DNA of 64,000 nt from positions 183,520,001 through 183,584,000 of the forward strand of contig JBITNC010000001.1 of NCBI GenBank assembly GCA_050084985.1, given 5' to 3'. Position 1 is the first letter of the stretch. The number at the start of each line of letters is the position of its first letter. This document shows, in pieces, positions 23,293-36,639 of this stretch. The stretch is from Nageia nagi (lineage: Eukaryota > Pinophyta). Position numbers and translations under genes: made by a program. The notes under the pieces are model-generated. The model made no database searches and was not told where the DNA came from. It was given only the letters and a program-made list of their open reading frames with translations.

Positions 23293-25696
23293 TTCCTTAA
23301 AAGATCTTCCTACTCCATTTTATGAGGTACCATATTCATTAAGGTATACCTTCTCTCCCTCCTCATCTTGAGTTTTTTTTTTGGTACTAACATATTGACT
23401 AATTATGTTGCATTTGTTTTGAACATATGCTTAAAATAATAATATATTTTCTTGTTTATACTATTTTTTTATGATTAGTTGCAATTTATTTGTTAAAGTT
23501 TCTTAACATATAATTCATGAAATTTTCAAAACTTGCAAAAGAAAATTATTTTTTGAAGCAAAATGTTTAAAAAACATATTGTAATTTTTTGGTATTTGTA
23601 TGCTTTTTTTTGCCATATAAAGTTTTTATATTTATCAAAAAAGGGGTAAAATATCTTCAAATTTGTGAATATATATTGTTATTTTAAAGAAAATACATTT
23701 GTAGTATATAGAAAATATAAGGTGTGGACATCCATCAAAGAGTAATTGCTTCCATACCTATTGTAAGTAACGAACTTTTTTTTGTTTCCCACCTTATAAA
23801 ACATATGGTATTCATTAAAAACTATATATGTTACAAAAAAAAAATTATTTAATTATTTTTTTTGAAATATAGAAATCTTTTTTCTTACAAATATTTTTTT
23901 GAAACTTGAGAATTCACCAACCCTATCGACCCTGCACCACACCATTAGCTTAACCTCTAAGCCACTTGATGTTGGCCTCATGTGCCTCATGACTATATCA
24001 CTTTGAGCATATTACAGGTGGCCTCCTTCCACTTTCAATTGGTATGGTCTCCTTTCAATCATTGTAATCTTTATTATTTTTTCTTTTCTCCAGCACATAG
24101 GTGGTGGTTATATCTCAAGGTAATCATTATGTAATCATCCCTCACCTATCCTCTCCTCCCTTCATTATTTCTATGGCAAGCACTACCACCCATCTTTTGA
24201 CCTTCTCCTTGCTTTCTCCATTGTCAAAAAACCATGCAATCTCCTATCTCTCATAGATACGGCCCCCTATCATTCCATCATTGTGAAACCCTAATACCTC
24301 CTTTCACTCATAGACATGGCCCCCTTTTGCTCATAGATGCATCCCCCTATCTCTTTATCACTGCTAAGCCACCTCCCTCATATCTCTATTTCAAATCTAC
24401 CACCTCCTCCAAACCTACAATATATTTTAATAAAAAATGGCCTTGATGTATAATTTTATTTTTTAGCATCATCTTTAAGCATTTATTATTTTTTGGTAAA
24501 TAAATGCAAACATTCAATAGCTTGCAAGATTAGTTATTGAGGGAGGTAAAATAATAAATGACAAGTTGTTACTAATTATTATTTTACCTTTTTAAATCAG
24601 ATATTTCATTTTTTTTAAATTGTTCCTAAAAATTATAAAAGAGAATGTTTTCCCTCCCTCATGAATGTAAATTTACTCCTTTTACTTAAAAAAAAAAATT
24701 TTTTGGTGGAGTTTTATAAATATAGAGGTATTGTTTTATTTTTTTTAAAAAGGGGGAAGGGTAAACTAATCCTTGTTTATTAATCACTTAAAATAAAGTA
24801 ATGGATTCATGTAATTACTTCCTTCTCTTATTCTAACCTTAGTTTAAAAATACAAATAGGAGTATTTTACGATGTCTTCTAAGCATAGGAAAGTAAGGAG
24901 TCTTATTGCAAAAATGGAATCACTTGACAAGATGTTAAAAAAATTTTGGAAGAAAGCAAAGAAGGAAGAATATGAAAACAAAATTAAAAAATTGATAATC
25001 CTTGTGAAACAAAGGAATGAAGTCATAACCGTATGCTTCACTTTCAAACTTGTCATACAGTGGACTCAAATGCTTTTATGTCTAAAGAAATGACTCTTCC
25101 TCTTGAACTAAATTTTTTCTAAGAAAGTTGGTGTTAATAAACCTATTTTTTATTGAGCATATTGTAAAGCTCCTAGATCCTTGTTATGTAACTAACCAAA
25201 AATTAAGAAAACTACTAACCCTTCATTGTGTGTGGTTTTCCTTCTTGTTTATGGTTAAATAATCATCAAATGATCAAATTAAGTTAATTCAATAGTAAAA
25301 TATGCAATAAATTCAAATGCTAAATGTAATTATAGATTATGACTTACAAATTTCAAACTACTTAAGGTTAAACAAAGTTCACTGACATGACTTTTAATTT
25401 ACTAACACTAACCTATGACTTACTAATTATAAATTACTAATCCAAACAAAGTTACTAAATTAAAACTTGTCAATTTTTTAATTTATACAAATTTATACAA
25501 GTTTCTTTCAATTGTAACAATGTTAAACATGATTAGTTTATTGGTTACTTGCAATTGTTATGATATTTAGATGCTTGGTAGTTAGTTAAATATTTGTTAG
25601 TTACATGGTTGAAGTATTTTGTTACTTATTATGATTGAAAATTCATATGTTGATGCTTCTTATGCTTTAATAAATTAACATTTCTTTTGCATAAAT
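23293..25696 (+). other. Copia 1 long leader
   Basis: 2.4 kb of non-coding sequence lies before gag, long for a copia leader. At 24,230-24,370 a 'ctcatagacatggccccct'-type phrase recurs three times. A 73-codon lysine-rich frame at 24,872-25,093 is not recognised. Part of this may be a separate insertion. Confidence 0.5.
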
Positions 25697-26640
25697 AGGA
25701 GATTATTTTGCACCTAGGCACATCTTTGATGATTCTAACTATGGTATTTGGGAACCAAGGATGAAAGCAAAGCTTCAAAAATAAAACTTTTAGCAAATGT
25801 TGAGTGAAAATCAAGTTGACCCAATAGAAGCTAAAGCACTGATGGTTTGCAACAACAAAGATGATTTGGAAACTTCTATGATATTTAGGGTAGTTTTAAA
25901 TGAAGTCATCCTCATGATTTCAACCTCAATATCCACCAAAGAATTTTGGAATAGGCTTAAGAAGATCTACCTTGGGTCTAAGTTTTCAAAAAGGTTCACC
26001 ATACTTCAAAAACTCTTACAATCTCATCAAGAGGATGATGAATGTGTGGTAATCTATTTGAATAATATTATTTATATAAGGAATCAACTTGTGAGTTATG
26101 GGTGTAATTGGATAAATAGTGAATTTATAGTGTTCATCATCTTACAAAGCCTCTCAATAATATTTAATCACTTCATGACTGTTATTAAGACTAGGCTTGA
26201 TGATGAAGAGGAAATCTTCTCTCTTAAGAATCTTTCTATACTTCTCTTAAAGCATGAAGAGATCATCAACAAGAAGGTTTTTATTTCATCTTCAAAGGAG
26301 AAAAATATTACTTTAGGTGCAACTAAATCAACTCACTTCAAGAAGAAGTTCAGAAATCATAAGAAGATCCCTCATGCTCATCTTAGGAGAAATCAAAGAA
26401 GTATGATAACAATTATCATGATCACAAAGGCAAGTCAAACAAACCTCATGTGTCTAATTGAAAATTGTAATTATTATAGCATCTATGATCATAAACAAAA
26501 CCATTGCTACAAGAAAAAGAGAGAAAAAAATGATAAAGGTAGATATAATGTGAACAAATTCAAAGGAAAGAAGAATAAAAAAGGTGCTTATGTTTGTGCT
26601 TTTTATCCCAAGTCTCATACTTTTACAAATAATTGGGTTC
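25697..26640 (+). pseudogene. Copia 1 gag with zinc knuckle
   Basis: The frame begins DYFAPRHIFDDSNYGIWEPR (with shifts) and is then open from 25,797 to 26,648: SKRFTILQKLLQSHQEDDE, LKNLSILLLKHEEII, and a knuckle CNYYSIYDHKQNHCYKKK. The second Cys of the CCHC knuckle reads Tyr. Gag of this copia clade (UBN2-like) packages the RNA. The 283-codon run is the longest open frame in the window. A stop follows LD at the protease junction. Confidence 0.8.
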
Positions 26641-27505
26641 TAGATTAGGGTTGCACTAATCATATGAGCTTTGAAAAGAATAAGTTTTAAATCTTTCACA
26701 AACATAGGAAGAATGTTGTAGTAATAGGTGATAACTCTATGCTAGAAGTTCAAGGAATTGGAATAATCTTGATACATGGGGAGGTGATTGAAGATGTGAT
26801 TTTTATGCCTAAGTTAGGAATGAAACTTTTGTTAATTATTCAAATTGCAAGAAATGGATATACCTTTGAGTTCACTTTGAACTCTTGGAGTTTAAGGAAA
26901 GGGTTTACCACCTTGATAAAAGGATTGGTTAATAATGACCTTTACATAGTTGATCAAGTGCCTACTAAGTTGTGTCTTACCTCAAATATTTTTTCTAAAG
27001 GAAACCTTTGGCATCAACATTTAGGACACATAAACTACAAGAGTATTCAACTCATGAAGGATCAAGATCTTGTGAAAGGATTGCCTCCTATTTCACCCTT
27101 CATTAGCCTTTATAAAAATTGCATCTTAGGGAAGATGAAAAGGCAAAATTTTGAGAAATATAAGGCAACTAGGGCATATCAACCTCACCAATTAATTCAC
27201 TCAAATTTGATGGTTCTATTTCAAAATAAGTCTCTTGGAGGAGCATCTTATATCTTTAGTTTTATTGATGACTTTAGTAGGATTATTTTTGGGTATCTAA
27301 TAGAACATAAAGATCAAACATTTAATATGTTCAAAGAGTTCAAGGCCTTTTCAAGGAGTTCATGGCCTTAGTCAAAAATCAAACCAATCTAAAGACCAAG
27401 ATGCTAAGGTCAAATAATGGAGGTGAATACATAAGCAATGAGTTCAATGACTTTTATGTAAAGCATGGGATCAAAAGGTAATTTACTATCCTTTATACTC
27501 TATAA
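26630..27505 (+). pseudogene. Copia 1 protease and N-terminal integrase
   Basis: The protease site reads NNWVLD, stop, GCTNHMSFEKNKF; the stop replaces the Ser of the D-S-G triad. The integrase zinc domain follows: GNLWHQHLGHINYKSIQLMK, CILGKMKRQNFEKYKA. Next the core begins LIHSNLMVLFQNKSLGGASY, FSFIDDFSRIIFGYLIEHK and NNGGEYISNEF, where first-Asp positions read Asn. The sequence stops matching at about 27,505, where a deletion removes the rest of integrase and RT (compare Copia 2, about 36,095-37,620). Confidence 0.8.
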
Positions 27506-27960
27506 TAATTTTGAGGTACATTATGTGTACAAAGGATCTTACCCTCAAGTTTACCAAGTTTTCTTCTTTTATTCTCTCAAGGTTCTTTAATTCTAACTAT
27601 GAGGATGATAGAGATGATAGGAAATTCACTTCATCTTATGTGTTTAATATTGCATTAGGTGTTATCTCTTGGTATTCCAAGAAGAAGCCTATAGTCACTC
27701 TGTCCACCACAAAAATAAAATATAGAGCTATGAGTATTGCAGCCCATGAAGTGATTTAGCTCAAGCATATTCTAAAAGAAATTTAGTATAAGTAGGTTAG
27801 CCTATCCTTGATATCTTTTGATAATTAGTTTGGCATTACTTTGGCCAAGAACCTTGTATTTTATAAAAGAATAAAACACATCAAAATCCAAGGCCATTGC
27901 ATCAAGGATAAAGTTTTGTATGGCACCTTGAAACTTTAGTATTATCCATCAAACAAAAAC
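27506..27960 (+). pseudogene. Copia 1 RNase H, C-terminal part
   Basis: After the deletion joint the frame reads LRYIMCTKDLTLKFTKFSS, FNSNYEDDRDDRKFTSSYVF, GVISWYSKKKPIVTLSTTKI and KYRAMSIAAHEVI. This is the end of copia RNase H with its D-R-R-S-T-S-G-Y-V-F and T-E-A-E-Y equivalents (E to K here). The usual tail about K-H-I-K-I and the hydrophobic end follow to about 27,940. Confidence 0.8.
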
Positions 27961-28822
27961 TCCATTTATTTATTCATAAAGCCCCTTTTAGACACCCAAT
28001 TTTGTAAGCTTCAAAGGTCTCTTGGCTAGTGAAGTTTTTCTCAAGTGGGAGTGGTGTTTGAATTCTTGTTGAATTCATTTTTTTATGACAACTTCACTCC
28101 TACAAGAATTTTTTGGCTATATGGTGTTCATCTTTGTGTATGCTTTTATTTTTTTGGTTCTCCATGTGTGAATAACTAGTATGTGCATGTTGGCATTGTT
28201 TAGTTATCTACATAAGATGAACATGTTTGTACACTTATTGCACTATTTAGTTATCCATGTGTAAGAAAATAGTATGTACATGTTGGCACTATTTAGTTAT
28301 TTGTGTGAGTAATTTGTATATGCATAATTCGATGTATATCCTATATTTTTATAATAATAATCAACACATGTGTTTGTTATACAACATGTGATTATGAGTT
28401 TTTTTGACATATTTGTGATGACTTATAGTCCACCATTTGATCAGTTTATGAATGGTATTATTTGATTTATTTATACTATGTTGATATAAATATATAATGC
28501 ATATAACTAATCTTATGTATGAGTTACTTGTAGCTTATATATTTCTTCTTGAAATTGCAAGTTACTTCGGCTATGTAGGCTCATGGAGGCTCATCATTTC
28601 AATATATTATTGAATGACTAGTACTTGTACATTGAAACCATTTATGGTTGATAATTGATTTATTAAAACCATTTGTTTAAATGGTTATGAAGTTGCACCT
28701 TGGCTAAATTGTGTTACTTTCAATATGTCAAGTTCTCATCTACAATTGTATTTCTTATGGAGGATAACTCTCTAACACTATTTTTTCTCTTCTCTCTACC
28801 CCAATATTGCATTAAGGGGGAG
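27961..28822 (+). other. Copia 1 3' untranslated region and polypurine tract
   Basis: Non-coding; a 'gtatgtgcatgttggcattgtttagttatc' phrase recurs at 28,180, 28,270 and 28,290. It ends in the polypurine tract taagggggag (28,813-28,822) immediately before the LTR. The same region follows Copia 2 and Copia 3. Confidence 0.75.
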
Positions 28823-29343
28823 TGTTAGAATAAATAATGCACTATTGTAAATATTATTCTTTAGAAGATATTTAAAGAATAATAAATCTTCTCATAATGT
28901 AACTCTCTAATTAAACACACTTAAATACTTAAAAGTATCTTAAATACCTTTTAAGTATTTAGTAAATTTAATACATAAAGATTATCCTCCACTCAACCTC
29001 ACAACCATCTCATGGGAATGAGGATGCACATCCCATGTGCATAGATTTTTTTTCTATAAATAGAAGGACTTCCTTAAACCTTTCACACTTGAGTTTGAAG
29101 CATTGTTATGCTCTTAGAGTTTAGGTTGATAGGAAGAGAGAATTCTAATGTTGTAAGGTAGTTTTGTGAGTCTTGAAAAGCAATATAATCTTACTTAGAG
29201 TGGAGTACTCTCTTCATAGAGAGGAATCACTATAAATTATTGTATTACTTGTGTGTGATTGAATGATTATCTCTTTGAGTTGTTGATTAAAAGTATAAGA
29301 ACACTCCAATGTGATCTTGGCTCTAGGAGTTTCTTCTCTTTCA
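28823..29343 (+). repeat. Copia 1 3' LTR
   Basis: It starts TGTTAGAATAAATAATG after the polypurine tract and ends ttcttctctttca. TATA box TATAAATAG at 29,055-29,063. It differs from the 5' LTR by scattered substitutions and small indels, so insertion is not recent. Confidence 0.9.
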
Positions 29344-29348
29344 CATAT
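29344..29348 (+). repeat. Target-site duplication of Copia 1, right copy (catat)
   Basis: Exact repeat of 22,769-22,773. Confidence 0.85.
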
Positions 29349-30600
29349 TGCTATGGTACACCCTTGTGGGCTTCCTATTCCTAGTTTTGTTGTACATGTA
29401 GAGTATCCACTAGGGATTATGAGATGGAGGGAGGAATTCTACATATATCATACTAATGGGGTTTATTGATATTTAGGATTTTATCAAGACATGCTTAGCC
29501 ATCTCATTCTTGATCATATTAGGTTTTTTCCATATCATGTATATCTAGTACGAAATGAGCTTGAGGCCAATCTCATGGGTACTATATAGGCTAGGGTTCT
29601 CAATGATCAAGAGATAGATTTTCTAGAGTATTTTTAGTTCAATCGCACCAAGAAATAGTTTGGCTCATACAAGATATTCCTCTAGAGCCTGTGAGATATC
29701 ATAGGGAGGGAACCCTTCATATGGATGATCTTGAGCCCTTAGTTTATGTAGATCTTGATCCTAAGAGATTAGAGGCTATGGATAAGGAGATGGATACAAA
29801 TGATATAAGAGTGACTAGTATTTTTATTATCTAATGGTAGGATGAACTAGAGGAGGCTAATGATGGTGACTAGGGTCATCAAGTGCAGTAGTGTGTGGAG
29901 GATCATGGTGTATGACCTGGTGTAGAGGGGAAGTAGGGTGTTGAGATGGGTCCCATAGAGGACATCCCAGAGATTGAAGTTCCTACTAAGAAGGAGGTTG
30001 GCATAAGTGAGGGGACTCCATGGGGAGGAGAGATCATTCTTAAAGGTTCATAGCTATGACTCATTATTAGGAAAGATTAAGGAGCTCAAGTTTTTACTTA
30101 GGTAATTACAATCATTACTTGATCAATTTTATTAATAAAATGAGTCTTTATGTGCACATCTCCAACAACTCAGGAAATCAAATGTGGATAGGCTCAAGTA
30201 TAGAGAGGCACTCTTATACTTTCATTAGAGATATATGTAAATAAAGGGACTACTATCACAAAGTGGTTGACACATGGTTAGTGGTTCTTCCTACTTTTAG
30301 GCCTAGTTTGGAGTAACCACTCCCCCTTTAGGTTATAACCCCTTAGATATTAGTACAATTTCAATTGCTATAGCAAGTGAGGCACAAGGTGTGTTAGCAT
30401 AGGGAAAAAAAAAGGTAGAGTTTCCAATAGGAGTGTTACTACTAATTCTTCTAACTATAGATATAGATTATTAAAGCTTAGTGTAGCAAGGAGAGAAAGG
30501 AGTATTGGTAGCCCCTTAGTGCAAAGAGGTCAAAATGTTATGAAGACTAGTAAGTATGAGGATGCCCTTGAGCATTGAGCATTTAGTTTCTTTTTTGATA
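29349..30600 (+). pseudogene. Element A plant mobile domain, C-terminal part
   Basis: This continues the gene interrupted at 22,768. It aligns with 42,210-43,500 of Element B through shared stretches such as 'tgcttagccatctcattctt' (29,490; B 42,330) and 'tatcatagggagggaaccct' (29,697; B 42,530). The acidic tail (29,740-30,050) is Asp/Glu-rich in both. Multiple stops occur. With 22,345-22,768 it represents one PMD pseudogene whose strand is opposite to the Tat pol. Confidence 0.65.
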
Positions 30601-31940
30601 TGTTCTTTGTTAGACTATGATATCATGTTATATTTTAGAATTATATTTGTTTGATGTATGATACATTATATTCATTGTTTATGATGATGACCTTGATTGA
30701 TTTTATTAGATGGATGTCAAGGATGACTATATAATAAACTTTTATGGTTTTTTTTTATATATATACATGATAATTATTTTGGATATTGATTCTTACGATT
30801 GTGATGATATTTTGATGAGTTTTTATTTCAATAAATTCATGTGTTATCTTATGGATTATGGAGTTAGGGTTATATTTAATTTTAATGTTGTATATCATGT
30901 TGATGGAATATTAATGTTAATTTACTTTAGATGGTATGATTATACTATTTAATGTTTTAATGGATGAAAGATTCCTATATAATATGGTTAGAATGATAAA
31001 TGATATAATGTTACATATTTAATTTGTTATAAATCATTATCATTACTTGTTATAATTTTAGATAATATTTTATTTATAACAGTACAAAATCATACATCAT
31101 CATTTTCCTTTTCTTGGATGTTTATACACCTAGGATAACATATGTATGTAAAATAATATGCATAGTGATATGAATGTACACTTATGGATAACTAAATATG
31201 AATTAATGGTAGAACTATTATAATGTTAAACACAAAATCTTAGTTAACTTACCAAGATATTAATAATAATATATGTATTTTGTAGTTTTTGTTTCAACTT
31301 TATCTACTAGGGATGATATAGAACAAAGTTATGATACACCTAAGTTTATTATGAACTTATGTTTGTCAATAATATTCATTTTATTCTCTTAATGCTCATA
31401 AACCTAATGTTCCAAGAGCATAAAATATGTAAGCTAATTCATCTGTATGAAATATCTAGAGATCCATTATAGAGATTGGACATGTCACCACTTTGTAAGG
31501 TATACTTCAATGCCAGATAGGCATACATAGTTCTAGTGAAGACTAACCCCAAGATCCCTTTACAAACTTGCTATACTTCCATTCATACATTCATAGCCCT
31601 GATAAAGGATATTGTAATCACCTAAGAATTCTACATTCCTTTCCTTTTTCTTTTTTTTTTGAATCTTTTTTCTATCTATTTATATATATATTTTTTCTTC
31701 CTATCCTATCTCTTGGGTTCAAGATAAAGTGAAATAATAGGATGAATAATCACTCAAAATTATTCTCAAGGAACATCAAATTTTTTATTATTTCAAGATT
31801 TAAAGTGTGTAAAAGTGTATGAGTTCATAATATCCTAAAAATGTATCAATGTTATGTCAGTTTATCATACAAAGTTTCAAAAACCTTGTGAGAGATATTT
31901 TGAAAAAATAGGATATGAATATTATACCTATAAACTACTT

Positions 31941-31981
<41 letters not shown>

Positions 31982-34800
31982 TAATATGTGGATATATATA
32001 TTATGTATATGTATATCTTAGTAAAACACTAGGATTATCATATTTAACACTTAATAGCTTTATAATGATAGAGGTAATGAATAAGATGAACACAATGGTA
32101 TGATATAAACATATAGGGAAGCACACCCCAATAGCCAAGATACTTCAAAAACAACTATTTTTTTTAGTTTTTATAATTTTTCATTTTTTTGAATATTTGT
32201 TTATAATTTTTTTTTATAATTTTTTTATTTTTTTAGGTTATCTTCTACTTGTACATAATAAATTCCATTTTGGGTGAGGGATTGTAATAGATTACTATGA
32301 GTAATGGGATGATAGTGATGTCAAGTATGAATAGTATGATCAATAGACCAATGTATGATATGACAAGTGATAGATACTAAAAACATGAAGTCCCAATAAA
32401 AAATATTTATAGCTATTATGTGGGCAATGGTGAGTTCATCAAAGGAATCCTAAGGATGCAAGGATGGTGGACCATAGAATTTAATGAGTCTACAAATAAG
32501 CATATTTAGAAAGGCATTAATCATAATATTCCATATGAAATCTACTCTAGAAAAAAAAAAATATGAGGTTTTGGAGAAACTCTTCATTAGGTATATCATA
32601 AATCACACAAGTTCCCCAACATGGCCCATGGTTGACAGTTATGCTCACCCAAAAGGAATATTTTAGAGCATTATAAGCATGATCATATCTATCTAATAGA
32701 CTTCATAATGTTACCATAGATAATATCTTGTTTTGAACACCATGAAGAAACTCAAAAAAGTGCTCTATATATATGTCTAATGACATGCTCTAACTCTTTA
32801 TATGGTCACTCAAGAATGTATAAGGTGAACACGGAATATAGAGGGAAGATAATTCCCAAGGAGTAGGTGGAGTATGATATGAATAGGCTACCTCCTACTT
32901 AGTAGATTCAAAAACATAATGAGGATGACTCATGATGTTTGTGTATGAAATGCAACCAACCACCTACAATATTGTATGCAAAATTGCATAAGGCTTATAA
33001 AGACATAACATATATAAAGCTTTTATTTGCATGAAAATAATTAATAAGCATGCAAATATCAAGAAATATATATACAAAACACACATATGTACAAGACACA
33101 CATTTCTATTATTATTTTTTTATTTTTATGTTTTATATAACACAAAATAATTTACAACCCTTGAATGGTGTTGGTAAGTAGGTTTCCTACAAATAATGCA
33201 ATGTCCATGATCAAATAAGTAATAGTAAGGAGGCCTCAAGTGAATGATTGGATTGAATAGGATACAAAATGAGTGGTGGGAATGGTGGTTTAGGTTTTGA
33301 CTTAAACTTTTTGATGAATCTCTTAGGTTCAATAGATGAATTTGATGCTTCATTATGTTCTTCGAGAAGCATCAAAAAGGAAGGTATGTATATGGGATGT
33401 AACAAAATGGGAGTTAATGGTATCAGTGATAATGAAGAATTCCATAATGGGAAATATGAGATGAAACTCCCAATAATAACATAAAAACTCCTATTTTTAG
33501 CAATATTAGAGAAATGTTTCTAGCTAACATTTGTAATTCATTTTCTCTTATCTATACATTGACTAATTCATTCAAATTGCACTTTCATTTTTCACATTCA
33601 AAGCATTTTTTGCACAATAATTATTACTAAATAATTAATTATAATTATATACAATTTTATCATTTGGAAAAGATAGAGTAAGGTATGAAAATACTTGATC
33701 ATGAACAATTGAAGTAAAAATAAAAGATCATCCCATTAATTTGCAATGAACATCTTCAACATAATCTATCATAATTTTGTATTTATCATAAGGCTAATGT
33801 AAACAAAACCATTTTAATGAAATCATATTAGATTGTTGTTCCATCCACATTCCTTTTTCCTTTACTTCATTTGCAACTTTGAAACCATTCATTTTTAATT
33901 CCCATGTGTTTGATGTACAATTTTCAAAGTATTTCACGGCTATAATTAATTGCACTAAAGAAATGTATCATAAGTGTAGAAGGAGTCTTCCAAAGTAATT
34001 GCATGTAAACATCTTCTTTATATCTATTCATAAAACTTTGACCAACATAATCAAACTAAAAATATACTTGTTTAGGGGCTTCAAACCTTTTGGTTGTTAT
34101 TATTTTTTTGAATGGTCACAAGATAAAGAAAGGGGAAACCTTGACTTCATTTAAGAAAATATTTTATTGATATTTCTCTTAACTCATTCTTTATTTCTTT
34201 GGTTTGGGTACAAACATAGGAAAAAAATCATATATTAACTTTTGATGGTATATGTCTCCTACAAACTGATTCATCAATGTCAAAATTAGATGTAAGCTTT
34301 GTAGATTTTGAGATGCAACATCTAAAACCTAATAAATAAAAGTGTAATTACGTATAATTCTAGGTCTTACAATGGAAAAATACAAGCATAAGAAATCTAT
34401 TTTATGTACTTGCTCATGATAATGATAAGAAATTTTGAAATACACAACCCTATCTATGTAAATATCAAGATTATCTCCTTCAACACATATTATCCATCCA
34501 TCAAATGTACTTGGAAAATGCCTCAAGGCTAGATCCCTTTGTATGTAAATGGGTAATTAAATAATATTTTATGCTTCTTAGAAAGTGAATTCTATGAGTC
34601 TAAATATGGCTCTATCTCTTAGATATCTAGACTTCTCAATCCATGGTTCTTGATTTATTCCTTTTCTTTCCAATGGCACATGAACACTCTTAGTTCTTTT
34701 GATTTCCATCTATTAAATTAATTTATTTTTATTATTTTATTATGAAACTTTTAATTTCTTGATCTAAATACTTATAATATATACATAAAGAAAACAAGTC
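30601..34800. other. Element A spacer between PMD and pol
   Basis: AT-rich, no domain recognised. It aligns in patches with 43,500-46,960 of Element B; an exact 30-base match is 31,606-31,635 versus 44,544-44,573. An (AT)n microsatellite lies at 31,943-31,979. Short frames at 33,126-33,484 overlap on both strands and look like chance. Confidence 0.55.
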
Positions 34801-34985
34801 AACTTTAGCTATAAAAGGGGTGAAGATACATGATATTTATTGGTTCACACTCTTCATTACCTTCTAATTCAACTAAGTGATATGCCACCAAGATCTTAAC
34901 CAATTAGGGGTGAATTTATCACATAGTTGTGTTTCCATCCATGAAGTCTATTGATTTTATTTTAACACTAGATCTCCTATATCAA
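34800..34985 (-). pseudogene. Element A integrase C-terminal remnant
   Basis: The minus strand reads EFDIGDLVLK, stop, NQ, matching HEFDIRDLVLK of Element B integrase (about 47,110-47,150). This is the point where Element A is cut off by Copia 2 sequence. It fixes the orientation of Element A as minus, opposite to its PMD. Confidence 0.6.
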
Positions 34986-35420
34986 ATTCAAAAAGAAGTA
35001 TGAAAAAGGCAAAGAAGTATGAAAAAAATTATCATGATAAAAAAGGAAATTCAAACAAACCTCATGTGCGTAAGGAAAAGTTTGATGGAAATTGTAACTA
35101 TTGTGGCATATATGCTCACAAAGAGAACCATTTTTTCAAGAAAAAGAGTGAGGAAAATGGAAAAAGGTAAAGATAATATGAACAACTTCAAAGGAAAGAA
35201 GACTAAGAAAGGTGCTTATATTTATGATTTTTATTCCAAATTTCATACATGTACAAATTTTTGGGTTGTTAATTTAGGTTGCACTAATCATATGAGCTTT
35301 GAAAGAAATAAGTTTGAAAACTTTTACAAACATAAGAAGGATGGGGTAGTAATAGGTGATAACTCTATGCTATAATTCAAAGGGATTGGAAGCATCTTAT
35401 TACATGGGAAGGTGATTGAA
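34986..35420 (+). pseudogene. Copia 2 gag end and protease
   Basis: Zinc knuckle CNYCGIYAHKENHFFKKK, in which the last Cys reads Phe, then FWVVNLGCTNHMSFERNKF at the protease site. The expected D-S-G reads N-L-G, so the catalytic Asp is lost. Confidence 0.75.
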
Positions 35421-35599
35421 AATGTGCTTTTTGTGCCTAAGTTAGGTATGAATCTTTTATTAGTTATTAAAATAGCAAGAAAGTTGAGTTCATTTTGAAC
35501 TTTGGAGTTTAAGGAAAGGGTTTTTCACCTTGATAAAAGGATCAATTAAGAATGACCTTTACATTATTGATCAAGTGCCTACTAAGTTGTGCCTTGCCT

Positions 35600-36470
35600 C
35601 AAATGTTTATTCTAAAGGAAACCTTTGGCATCAATGTTTAGGCCACCTAAATTACAAGAGTATTCAACTCATGAGGAATCAAGATCTTGTAAAATGATTA
35701 CCTCATATTTAACCCTCCATTAAATTTTATGAAAACTACATCTTAGGAAATATGAAAAAGCAAAAATTTGAGAAAGAAAAGGAAACTAGGGCATCTCAAC
35801 CTCTCCAATTGATTCAATGATATTTGATGGGTCCTCTTAAAACTAAATCTCTTGGAGGAGCATCTTATATGCTTACTATTATTGATGACTTCAATAGGAT
35901 GAATTTTAGGTATCTAATAGAGCATAAAGATCAAACCTTTGATATGTTCAAGGATTTCATGGCCTTAGTCAAAAATGAAACCAATCTAAAGATCAAAATG
36001 CTAAGGTTAAATAATGGGGGTGAATATGTAAGTAATGAGTTCAATGACTTTTATGCAAAGCACAGGATCAAAAGGTAGTTCTCTATTACTTATACCTTAC
36101 AACAAAATGGTGTTTTGAAAAAGAAGAACAAAACCATAATGGAGATGGATAGATGCATGATGGGAAATCTTCCTAGGTTTTTATGAGGAGAAGCTATTAG
36201 TACTGCTATCTACACCTTGAATATGGGTCCCATAAAAGTAGTGGAAGGAAAAACTTCATATGAGACATGGATAGGAAAGAAACATAATATCTCACATCTA
36301 AGGGTCTTTGTATATGAAGCTTTTTCCTTCATAGTTTTTGAGAAAAGGAATAAGTTAGATGATAAGTCAAAAAAATGCATCTTTATGGGTTATGATAGTC
36401 AACATAGAGGGTATAGGATCTACTTTCCTTTAGCAAAAGCAATTTTTATTTAAAGGGATGTCAAATCCAA
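35600..36470 (+). pseudogene. Copia 2 integrase
   Basis: Reads GNLWHQCLGHLNYKSIQLM, MGPLKTKSLGGASYMLTIID, LRLNNGGEYVSNEFNDFYAK and later MNMGPIKVVEGKTSYETWIG, HLRVFVYEAFSFIVFEKRNK, KKCIFMGYDSQHRGYRIY. Zinc site His reads Cys once and the second catalytic Asp reads Asn (L-N-N-G). Split by stops at about 35,700, 36,078 and 36,185. Confidence 0.8.
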
Positions 36471-36639
36471 TGAGGTTTATATTCATTCTTCTTTAAGTGA
36501 GGTGATTGAAGACTCTTAAAAAATTCCTAAGTGATTAGATATATCTTTAGACAAGTCACCTTAAGAGAAAAATTATCCAAATCAAAGGATAACTAGAAGC
36601 ATGAATTTGAATAAGTCTCTTCTTTCTAAAATTAATAAT

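Larger units (their letters stand above)
22774..29343 (+). mobile_element. Copia 1: full-ended Ty1/copia element with internal deletion
   Basis: About 6.57 kb, bounded by LTRs of 504 and 521 bp, with a 5-bp target duplication, a tRNA-Met-type primer site and a polypurine tract. The internal region keeps gag, protease, the first half of integrase and the end of RNase H. The rest of integrase and essentially all of RT are deleted near 27,505. It is inserted in the plant mobile domain of Element A. Confidence 0.9.

Noticed and set aside
24872-25093. Lysine-rich 73-codon frame as a small gene
   Set aside because: An almost equal frame exists on the other strand (25,056-24,844), there is no family match, and it lies within a retrotransposon leader.
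25797-26648. Longest open frame (283 codons) as a host gene
   Set aside because: It is copia gag, with a zinc knuckle, inside a complete LTR-bounded element.
31943-31979. (AT)n tract as a regulatory site or origin
   Set aside because: A simple dinucleotide microsatellite; similar tracts occur at 43,921, 45,132, 46,860 and 60,716.
33126-33484. Overlapping short frames on both strands
   Set aside because: Mutual shadows in AT-rich spacer of Element A; no similarity to Element B frames at the matching place.
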